A stretch of DNA of 14,307 nt from a bacterium UBP2_UBA2255. GTDB taxonomy: Bacteria > Edwardsbacteria > AC1 > EtOH8. The DNA lies in NCBI GenBank assembly GCA_002347565.1, contig DDXR01000082.1, positions 13,927 through 28,233 of the forward strand, written 5' to 3'. Below are positions 1-5,275 of this stretch, in pieces; the stretch's first letter is position 1, and each line of letters begins with the position of its first letter. Below the pieces are notes generated by a model. It was not told the DNA's origin. It was given only the letters and a program-made list of their open reading frames with translations, and did no database searches. A program made the translations under genes and the position numbers.

Positions 1-378
1 GGCTGCTTCTCGGGCAAGGACCCGACCAAGGTCGACCGCAGCGCGGCCTACGCGGCGCGCTACATCGCCAAGAACATCGTGGCCGCCGGGCTGGCCGAGC
101 GCTGCGAAATCCAGCTGGCCTACGCCATCGGCGTGGCCGACCCGGTCTCGGTGTCGGTCGAAACCTGCGGCACCGGCAAGGTCGACGACGCCAAGCTCAC
201 CAGGCTGATCCGGGCCCACTTTAACCTGACCCCCCACGGCATCATCGACATGCTGAAGCTGCGCCGGCCGATCTACCGCAAGACCGCGGCCTACGGCCAT
301 TTCGGACGGGAGGACCAGGGCTTCGTCTGGGAGGAGACCGACGTCGCCGCCAAGCTGCGGGCCGCGGCCAGGAAATAA
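1..378 (+). CDS. metK: S-adenosylmethionine synthetase, C-terminal part (5'-truncated by window)
   Basis: Makes S-adenosylmethionine from ATP and methionine in the cytoplasm. Frame 1 is open from the first base and gives about 125 residues, matching the last third of the roughly 385-residue family. It opens with G-C-F-S-G-K-D-P-T-K-V-D-R-S, the conserved active-site loop; its two lysines correspond to K265 and K269 of the E. coli enzyme, which contact ATP/triphosphate. The family usually has Ala where this protein has Cys before F-S-G-K-D. Further family signatures are E-I-Q-L-A-Y-A-I-G-V-A-D-P and, near the end, the T-A-A-Y-G-H-F-G-R block. An internal ATG at 79 is not the start, because conserved sequence continues upstream of it. 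ahcY follows on the same strand after 195 bases, so the two methyl-cycle genes may be co-regulated, although the gap contains a repeat. Identification is secure; the N-terminal two thirds lie outside the window. Confidence 0.97.
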   Translation, partial: GCFSGKDPTKVDRSAAYAARYIAKNIVAAGLAERCEIQLAYAIGVADPVSVSVETCGTGKVDDAKLTRLIRAHFNLTPHGIIDMLKLRRPIYRKTAAYGHFGREDQGFVWEETDVAAKLRAAARK

Positions 379-405
379 CCCGACTTTGCCACAGCCCAGA
401 TCGAG

Positions 406-537
406 CAAATCCGAATATCTGAATCCGAAATCCCAAACAAATACGAATGACTCGATGCGGGCGGTCTCCCGTTTTCCGTGTTTGAGAATTAGTATTTTGA
501 ATTTATGTAGGATTTCGTGTTTTGAAATTCAGATTCA
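406..537. repeat. AT-rich intergenic repeat with heptamer periodicity and inverted arms
   Basis: The 195-base gap between metK and ahcY is strikingly AT-rich inside a GC-rich region. The left arm (406-447) reads as consecutive 7-base units such as CAAATCC, GAATATC, TGAATCC and GAAATCC. The right arm (about 482-537) is the approximate reverse complement. ATCTGAAT at 417-424 pairs exactly with ATTCAGAT at 527-534, and GAAATCC at 427-433 with GGATTTC at 510-516. Similar 'pseudo-word' repeats occur between genes in several environmental bacterial lineages (from memory, not searched). I see no credible ORF, no T-tract terminator and no convincing promoter here, though ahcY may start transcription within it. 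Confidence 0.6.
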
Positions 538-564
538 GTCAGCAAAAAAGTACCGAACCATATT

Positions 565-568
565 GGAG
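565..568 (+). promoter_or_regulatory. Ribosome binding site of ahcY
   Basis: GGAG lies 5 bases before the ATG at 574 and fixes that start. It is one of only two clear Shine-Dalgarno sequences in the window; the other precedes the first pilB. Confidence 0.75.
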
Positions 569-573
569 AAAGA

Positions 574-1830
574 ATGAACTACGACATCAAGGACATCAAG
601 CTGGCGGCCAAGGGCCGCAACCGCATTGAGTGGGCCGAGCAGTTCATGCCGGTGCTGCGGACCATTCGCGCCCGGTTCGAGAAGGAGAAGCCCCTCAAGG
701 GGGTCAAGCTGTCGGCCTGCCTGCACGTCACGGCCGAGACCGCCAACCTGATGCGGTCCCTCAAGGCCGGCGGCGCCGAGCTGAGGCTGTGCGCCTCCAA
801 CCCGCTGTCCACCCAGGACGACGTGGCCGCGGCGCTGGTCAAGGACTATGGGGTCCAGGCGTTTGCGGTCAAGGGCGAGAACCACGACCTGTACTACCGG
901 CACATCAACCAGGCCCTGGACCAGCGCCCCCACATCACCATGGACGACGGCGCCGACCTGGTGAGCGAGTTGCACACCAAGCGCCGCGACCTGGTCCGCA
1001 ACATCCTGGGCGGGACCGAGGAGACGACCACCGGCGTCATCCGGCTGCGCAGCATGGAGAAGGCCGGGACCCTGGCCTTCCCGGTGATCGCGGTCAACGA
1101 TTCCCAGACCAAGTTCATGTTCGACAACCGCTACGGGACCGGCCAGAGCACCTTGGACGGCGTGCTGCGCGCCACCAACATCCTGCTGGCGGGAGCGGTG
1201 GCGGTGGTGGCCGGCTACGGCTGGTGCGGCCGGGGCCTGGCGCTGCGGGCCCGGGGCATGGGGGCCAACGTGGTGGTCACCGAGGTTGACGCGGTCAAAG
1301 CGCTGGAGGCGGTGATGGAGGGATTCCGGGTGATGCCGATGAAGGAGGCGGCCAGGATCGGCGACCTGTTCCTGACGGTCACCGGAGACATCAACGTCAT
1401 CCGGCCCGAGCACTTCCGGGCGATGAAGGACGGCGCCATCGTGGCCAACTCCGGCCACTTCAACGTTGAGCTCGACCTGGTGGGCCTGAGGAAGATCGCC
1501 AAGTCGCGGCGCGAAACCCGTGAGTTCGTGGAAGAGTTCACTCTGCCCGGCGGCAGGAAGGTTTCGATCCTGGGCGACGGCCGCCTGATCAACCTGGCGG
1601 CCGCCGAGGGCCACCCGGCATCGGTGATGGACATGAGCTTCGCCAACCAGGCCTTGGCGGCTGAGACCCTGGTCAAAAAGGGGCGCTCGTACGGCCGCAA
1701 GGTCTACTCGCTGCCGGTCGAGATCGACCAGCAGATCGCCGCCCTCAAGCTCAAGGCCATGGGCGTCAAACTGGACACCCTGACGCCGGAGCAGAAGAAG
1801 TACCTGGCCTCGTGGGAGATGGGGACCTAA
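574..1830 (+). CDS. ahcY: Adenosylhomocysteinase (S-adenosylhomocysteine hydrolase)
   Basis: NAD-dependent cytosolic enzyme that splits S-adenosylhomocysteine into adenosine and homocysteine, removing the product inhibitor of methyltransferases. The 418-residue length fits the shorter bacterial/archaeal (Thermotoga-like) type rather than the 430-470-residue type. Visible landmarks: the M-D-D-G-A-D substrate-site motif at about 123-128; N-D-S-Q-T-K with K180, D184 and N185 in the substrate/hinge region; the Rossmann glycine motif G-Y-G-W-C-G-R-G at 214-221 followed by an acidic strand end (T-E-V-D) for NAD binding; N-S-G-H-F-N-V-E near 300; and G-H-P-A-S-V-M-D-M-S-F-A-N-Q near the C-terminus. 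It ends in T-P-E-Q-K-K-Y-L-A-S-W-E, as in the short type, without the Y-R-Y tail of longer homologues. The start at 574 has a good ribosome site. It follows metK, giving SAM synthesis and SAH removal side by side. Transcription probably ends in the hairpins at 1869-2032. Confidence 0.97.
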   Translation: MNYDIKDIKLAAKGRNRIEWAEQFMPVLRTIRARFEKEKPLKGVKLSACLHVTAETANLMRSLKAGGAELRLCASNPLSTQDDVAAALVKDYGVQAFAVKGENHDLYYRHINQALDQRPHITMDDGADLVSELHTKRRDLVRNILGGTEETTTGVIRLRSMEKAGTLAFPVIAVNDSQTKFMFDNRYGTGQSTLDGVLRATNILLAGAVAVVAGYGWCGRGLALRARGMGANVVVTEVDAVKALEAVMEGFRVMPMKEAARIGDLFLTVTGDINVIRPEHFRAMKDGAIVANSGHFNVELDLVGLRKIAKSRRETREFVEEFTLPGGRKVSILGDGRLINLAAAEGHPASVMDMSFANQALAAETLVKKGRSYGRKVYSLPVEIDQQIAALKLKAMGVKLDTLTPEQKKYLASWEMGT

Positions 1831-1868
1831 GAACGCATTCCCCAACGACGCCTGAACGAACCAACGAC

Positions 1869-1895
1869 GTGAGCCCGGCGCAATGCCGGGCTCAC
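1869..1895 (+). terminator. Strong hairpin after ahcY
   Basis: A perfect 11-bp inverted repeat (GTGAGCCCGGC at 1869-1879 and its complement at 1885-1895, with a 5-base loop) lies 39 bases after the ahcY stop. No T-tract follows, so it is either a U-less terminator, an mRNA 3'-end stabiliser, or part of the larger structure immediately downstream. Its core GAGCCCG/CGGGCTC recurs in the hairpin at 2847-2867 on the other side of the methyltransferase gene. Confidence 0.6.
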
Positions 1896-1927
1896 ACAAG
1901 AACCACAAACTCAACGGGGATCCTCCT

Positions 1928-2036
1928 AACGGTCACTTGAACGTCTGTACCTTCCCCGGTCATCGCAATCGTTTGCAGTGCCAGCACACCGTGCTGGCAA
2001 GGGGGAAGGTGCGGGTTCAGGGGCCGTTTTTTATTT
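1928..2036 (+). promoter_or_regulatory. Candidate branched structured RNA ending in a U-tract (attenuator, terminator or small RNA)
   Basis: Four nested or adjacent stems can be drawn by hand. The outer stem has AACGGTC (1928-1934) with GGCCGTT (2022-2028, one G-U pair) and TGAAC (1938-1942) with GTTCA (2015-2019). The middle stem is an exact 9-bp pair, ACCTTCCCC (1949-1957) with GGGGAAGGT (2002-2010). It encloses two hairpins: GCAA/TTGC at 1965-1976 and an exact 9-bp TGCCAGCAC/GTGCTGGCA at 1979-1999. Six T residues (2027-2032) follow, as in an intrinsic terminator, and the methyltransferase ATG is only 10 bases beyond them. GAACC at 1900-1904 could compete for GGTTC at 2014-2018, giving a possible alternative fold. 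It does not match any riboswitch consensus I can recall. It could be a second terminator of ahcY, a leader attenuator of the methyltransferase gene, or a free-standing small RNA. No clear promoter is seen just upstream. Confidence 0.5.
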
Positions 2037-2042
2037 ACCGCA

Positions 2043-2849
2043 ATGCGCACGTATCCGCATCAACCAGCCCACGGGCAATACCGGGACCCGAAGGACCTGA
2101 CCGCCCGGATCAGACTGCATCAGCGGTTCAGCACGAACCCGCACGGATGGATGCGCTGGGTGTACGATCAGATCTCGCTTCCCGCGAGCGGACGCGTGCT
2201 TGAAGTGGGGTGCGGCAACGGGGAAATATGGGCTGCGAATGCGACGCAACTGCCCGGCGATGTGATGTTCGTTCTGACGGACTGTTCATTGGGCATGGTG
2301 TCGGCTGCGAAGCGATCGCTGCCACCAGAGATCAGATATGGTGCCTGCGACGCGATGACACTCCCGTTCTCTGATACGGAGTTTGAGGCGGTCATTGCCA
2401 ACCATATGTTGTACCATGTCCCGGCCCCGGGGAAGGCCATCAGGGATATCCGGCGAGTGCTGCGCCCGGGCGGCACGCTGTATGCGACGACCAACGGCAG
2501 CGATCATCTGAAAGAAATACCGTCCCTGCTTGCCGAATACGATTCACAGATCGATTGTCCGCTCAATGAGACGGCAACGCAGTTCTGTCTGACCAACGGC
2601 GCCGGCCTGTTGCAGGAGCACTTTTCGGACGTTATCCTTATGCGGTACCCGGACTCATTACGGATCACCGAGGCCGAGGCGTTGACCGGCTACATCCTAT
2701 CATTGCATGGCGTGGGGAACGTGGCCGAACGCTTATCTGGCGATGCGCAGAGAGAGCTCTGTAATTTTCTCGGGGACAGGATCTCACGCGATGGGGCGAT
2801 CACGGTGACCAAGGAATCCGGGATGTTCATCGCCGGCCATAAAAAATGA
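2043..2849 (+). CDS. Class I SAM-dependent methyltransferase, substrate unknown
   Basis: A 268-residue Rossmann-fold methyltransferase (Methyltransf_11/25-like). Motif I, V-L-E-V-G-C-G-N-G at about 52-60, binds SAM. A motif II/III-like D-A-M-T-L-P-F lies at 103-109, then A-N-H-M-L-Y-H-V and the post-motif L-R-P-G-G at 140-144. The N-terminal part (R-I-x-L-H-x-R-F-S-T-N-x-x-G-W) resembles a widespread group of unassigned small-molecule methyltransferases, so no substrate is proposed. No transmembrane segment or signal peptide is seen. G+C is about 55-60% in sampled lines against about 70% in neighbours, and codons ending in A or T are much commoner, which suggests later acquisition. The ATG at 2043 is the first in-frame start and has no obvious Shine-Dalgarno, because the T-tract of the upstream structure abuts it. 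Its TGA stop lies inside the terminator of the convergent lptFG operon. Placement after metK-ahcY is functionally sensible (SAM user beside SAM maker and SAH remover) but may be coincidental. Confidence 0.9.
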   Translation: MRTYPHQPAHGQYRDPKDLTARIRLHQRFSTNPHGWMRWVYDQISLPASGRVLEVGCGNGEIWAANATQLPGDVMFVLTDCSLGMVSAAKRSLPPEIRYGACDAMTLPFSDTEFEAVIANHMLYHVPAPGKAIRDIRRVLRPGGTLYATTNGSDHLKEIPSLLAEYDSQIDCPLNETATQFCLTNGAGLLQEHFSDVILMRYPDSLRITEAEALTGYILSLHGVGNVAERLSGDAQRELCNFLGDRISRDGAITVTKESGMFIAGHKK

Positions 2850-2867
2850 GCCCGCTGATCGGGCTCA
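2841..2867 (-). terminator. Intrinsic terminator of the lptF-lptG operon
   Basis: On the minus strand an 8-bp stem (TGAGCCCG with CGGGCTCA, 2867-2860 and 2854-2847, 5-base loop) is followed directly by TTTTTT (2846-2841). It lies 35 bases after the lptG stop. The stem contains the TGA stop codon (2847-2849) of the convergent methyltransferase. On the plus strand the same hairpin lacks a T-tract and would be a weak terminator. Confidence 0.85.
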
Positions 2868-2901
2868 AGGGGTGGGATCCCCAGGATAGCGTTCTTTCAG
2901 A

Positions 2902-3984
2902 TCACTTCGGCGCGCGGTAGAGCAGCACGCCGCCGATGGTGCCGAAGACGATATTGGGCAGCCAGGCGGCCAGCAGGGGGGGCAGGGTGGAGTCGTGCCC
3001 CAGCGCCCGGGCGGTCTGGAGCATGCCCCAGAAGACGAAGCAGATGAGCAGCGACAGGGCAAAGCCGCCGGCGCCGCCCCCGCGGCGGGTGTCGGACAGC
3101 AGCGGCAGCCCGAAGATCAGGATGATCAGGTTGGCGAAGGGGAAGGACAGCTTGAGGTACAGGTCCACCACGAACCGGCGGGCGTCGACCCCCGACCGGC
3201 GCAGCTGGTCGATGAAGGACCGCAGCTGGAAGAAACCCATCTCGTCCGGCACGGGCCGCTTCTTGGCGAAGGATTGCGGCGTCTCCTCGAACCCAGCCAG
3301 CACGTAGGCGTCGAACTGGCTGACCTGCTCGCTGCCGTCGAGCCCGAACTTTCGCTCGGTCACCCGCTCCAGCACCCAGCGGCCGCCGTCCCAGCGGCCG
3401 AACCGGGCGTCGATGCGGCGGTTGAGGACGGTCGAACCAGCTGTCTGGGTGATGACCACGGAATCCATCAGCTGTTCGGCGACGACGTACCGCCTGATGA
3501 AGTACTGCTGGCCGCGGCTGCCGTCGTAGAGCACGTTGAACAGGACGGTTTCCTCGGACCCGCCGCCCTGCCGGATGCGGCGCCGCTCCAGCTGGCCCTT
3601 GCGCTGGTTGGCGTACGGCAGCGCGATCTCGCCCACGACCAGCACCGTCAGGCTGATGACCAGGCCCAGCCCGAACAGCGGGGCGAAGGCGCGGTACAGG
3701 CTGATGCCGGCCGCCTTGATGGCCACGATTTCGTAGTGGCGGGCCATCTGGCGCACCGTCGCCATGCTGGCCAGCAGCATCGCCACCGGCAGGGTCAGCA
3801 CGGCGATGTAGGGGATTTGGTAGCCGTAGAACAGGGCCACCACCGCGGCCGGCGTCCTGGAGTCGATGAACAGGTCGAGCTTCTCGAACACGTCGATCAG
3901 CACGAACAGCAGGACGAACGCGAACAAGGCCCCGGCCAGGCTGATCAGGAATTCGCGCACCAGGTAGCGGTCAAGGATCCTCAC
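2902..3984 (-). CDS. lptG: LPS export ABC transporter permease LptG (YjgQ family)
   Basis: Inner-membrane permease subunit that, with LptF and the LptB ATPase, extracts lipopolysaccharide from the inner membrane into the LptC-LptA bridge. I place the start at the GTG at 3984-3982, overlapping the TGA of lptF in a GTGA. This gives 360 residues, normal for the family, and puts the conserved opening I-L-D-R-Y-L-V-R-E-F at the N-terminus, parallel to LptF. The longer open frame from 4239 would add about 85 residues of shadow sequence inside lptF. Layout: transmembrane segments near residues 12-35, 50-75 and 95-118, a periplasmic beta-jellyroll-like domain in the middle, and three more membrane helices in the last 80 residues. 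The stretch G-F-F-Q-L-R-S-F-I-D-Q-L-R-R-S-G resembles the LptG L-x-x-Y-x-x-x-L-K-x-S-G region, which is why it is called G and not F. It is translationally coupled to lptF and followed by the terminator at 2841-2867. Confidence 0.93.
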   Translation of the reverse strand: MRILDRYLVREFLISLAGALFAFVLLFVLIDVFEKLDLFIDSRTPAAVVALFYGYQIPYIAVLTLPVAMLLASMATVRQMARHYEIVAIKAAGISLYRAFAPLFGLGLVISLTVLVVGEIALPYANQRKGQLERRRIRQGGGSEETVLFNVLYDGSRGQQYFIRRYVVAEQLMDSVVITQTAGSTVLNRRIDARFGRWDGGRWVLERVTERKFGLDGSEQVSQFDAYVLAGFEETPQSFAKKRPVPDEMGFFQLRSFIDQLRRSGVDARRFVVDLYLKLSFPFANLIILIFGLPLLSDTRRGGGAGGFALSLLICFVFWGMLQTARALGHDSTLPPLLAAWLPNIVFGTIGGVLLYRAPK

Positions 3985-5195
3985 GGCGCAGGCCGCCTCC
4001 AGCGCAGCTCGAAGTTCTGCCATAGGAACAGGGCCGCGCCGGCGCTGCCCAGGATGATGTTGGCCGCCCACATCGCCAGCCAGGGCGACAGCAGCTGGCG
4101 GTCGGCCAGCTCCTCGCCGCCGACCAGGCACAGGTAATAGAGGGTGAAGAACGCCAGCGACAGCCCGAAGCTGGCGCCCATTCCACCCCGGCGGGTGAGG
4201 GCCGCCAGCGGGATGCCCAGCAGCACGAACACGACGCATGCCCCGGGGATGGCCAGTTTCTTCTGGATCTCCACCTGGTAGCGCCGGATGTCGCCGGTGC
4301 GGTTGACGATCTCCTGCCGCAGGTCATCGCGCCGCCAGACCGGCAGGTCGCCGGTGCCGGCCAGCTGGGTCGCCAGCACGGCGATCGCGGAGTCGATCCG
4401 GGCGACGTTCGCCCGCATCATGGCCGAGGTCATCTCGCGGTCGCCGCGGGCGGTGCGGATCTGCGCCACCTGGCCGGCGTCGTACGGCAGGTTGATGGCG
4501 TGGGTGCGGAAGCTCATGCGGTGGTAGCGGCCCGGATCGCGGGGATCGGCCTCGTGGATCTGGCCGTTGACCAGCTGCAGCCGCACCGCGGACCTGGCGA
4601 TGACGGCCTCCAGCTTGCCGGATTCGGCCAGGATGATGCGCGGAGACCCTGCCGGCGTCTGCTCGTAGATGATGATGTCGCGGAGGCGCGAGTTCCCGGG
4701 CTCGATCCTGCGGACCATGATGTTGTAGCCGGGAAAGTCGCTGTTGAAGATGTTCTCCTTCAAGTTCAACGCCGGCTTGGTCTGGTGGATGTCCATCATC
4801 AGGTTCTTGAGGGCGTGGTTGGCCTCGGGAAGCACCCGGTCGCTGAACAGGAACACCGCCGCGGCCATCAGCAGTCCCGCGGCCAGCGGCGCCAGCAGTA
4901 GCCGGAGCAGCGGCAGCCCCGACGACTTGAGCGCGGTCAGCTCGTTGTCCTGGGCCATCCGGCCGAAGACCATCAGCACGGCCACCAGCACCGCCATCGG
5001 TGCGGTCATCGCCACGATGTAGGGCAGGCTCAGCCCGAATACCTTGAGCACCGTGATGATGGGCACTTTCTTGCCGATGATCAGGTTGATCAGCTCGAAC
5101 AGCTTGTCCATCAGCAGGATGAAGGTGAGCAGGCTCAGCGCCAGCAGGAACGGCGCTCCATGCTCGCGCAGCAGGTACCGGTCCAGTATCCTCAT
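3981..5195 (-). CDS. lptF: LPS export ABC transporter permease LptF (YjgP family)
   Basis: Partner permease of LptG in the LptB2FG lipopolysaccharide extractor, located in the inner membrane. It has 404 residues. It opens M-R-I-L-D-R-Y-L-L-R-E, followed by three N-terminal transmembrane segments (about 15-35, 50-75, 97-120), a large periplasmic domain (about 125-300) and three C-terminal helices (about 315-395). Before the C-terminal helices lies a charged, probably coiled-coil stretch (about 255-310) rich in R, D, E and Q, which makes it longer than lptG. The ATG at 5195 has no strong Shine-Dalgarno; the predicted promoter places transcription start at this ATG. It is first in a two-gene operon with a 4-base stop/start overlap, divergent from the sprA-like gene. 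lptA, lptB and lptC are not in the window. Confidence 0.93.
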   Translation of the reverse strand: MRILDRYLLREHGAPFLLALSLLTFILLMDKLFELINLIIGKKVPIITVLKVFGLSLPYIVAMTAPMAVLVAVLMVFGRMAQDNELTALKSSGLPLLRLLLAPLAAGLLMAAAVFLFSDRVLPEANHALKNLMMDIHQTKPALNLKENIFNSDFPGYNIMVRRIEPGNSRLRDIIIYEQTPAGSPRIILAESGKLEAVIARSAVRLQLVNGQIHEADPRDPGRYHRMSFRTHAINLPYDAGQVAQIRTARGDREMTSAMMRANVARIDSAIAVLATQLAGTGDLPVWRRDDLRQEIVNRTGDIRRYQVEIQKKLAIPGACVVFVLLGIPLAALTRRGGMGASFGLSLAFFTLYYLCLVGGEELADRQLLSPWLAMWAANIILGSAGAALFLWQNFELRWRRPAP

Positions 5196-5201
5196 GCCCC
5201 A

Positions 5202-5230
5202 ATCTTACCTTGGAATCGCCCAAAATACAA
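5202..5230 (-). promoter_or_regulatory. Predicted promoter of lptF (candidate leaderless start)
   Basis: On the minus strand TTGTAT (5230-5225), a 17-base spacer and TAAGAT (5207-5202) form a sigma70-like promoter. Counting 7 bases from the last base of the -10 box puts +1 at 5195, the A of the lptF ATG. Confidence 0.5.
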
Positions 5231-5238
5231 GAAATATA

Positions 5239-5268
5239 TTGCAGGGCCTCCGTGCGGTGTGCTACACT
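5239..5268 (+). promoter_or_regulatory. Predicted promoter of the sprA-like gene (candidate leaderless start)
   Basis: TTGCAG (5239-5244), an 18-base spacer and TACACT (5263-5268), with an extended -10 TG at 5260-5261. The expected +1 is 5275 or 5276, at the ATG of the sprA-like gene. It lies back to back with the lptF promoter in an 80-base divergent gap. Confidence 0.5.
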
Positions 5269-5275
5269 TGAAACC

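Noticed and set aside
386..577. 63-codon open frame in the metK-ahcY gap
   Set aside because: It is the translation of the AT-rich repeat, overlaps the ahcY start and has no ribosome site.
1842..1869. Direct repeat CCAACGACG at 1842-1850 and 1861-1869
   Set aside because: Two 9-base copies 19 bases apart, with no third copy and no link to a promoter; too weak to interpret.
1922..2034. Integron attC site upstream of the methyltransferase
   Set aside because: The outer stem has AAC and GTT at its ends, but the flanking bases do not fit RYYYAAC/GTTRRRY, and an attC lies downstream of its cassette gene rather than upstream.
1883..2203. 106-codon open frame over the ahcY-methyltransferase gap
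   Set aside because: It reads through hairpins and into the methyltransferase gene in another frame, with no domain and no ribosome site.
2995..4137. Plus-strand open frame of 380 codons antisense to lptG
   Set aside because: Composition is biased (A, V, E, Q, H, G), it has no family resemblance, and the minus-strand lptG reading is clearly conserved.
3985..4239. Upstream ATG extension of lptG from 4239
   Set aside because: The added residues are out-of-frame lptF sequence. The GTG at 3984 gives the family's normal N-terminus and a standard 4-base overlap.
5210..5275. Upstream start of the sprA-like gene at 5210
   Set aside because: It would overlap the divergent promoters and put about 22 non-hydrophobic residues before an otherwise good signal peptide.
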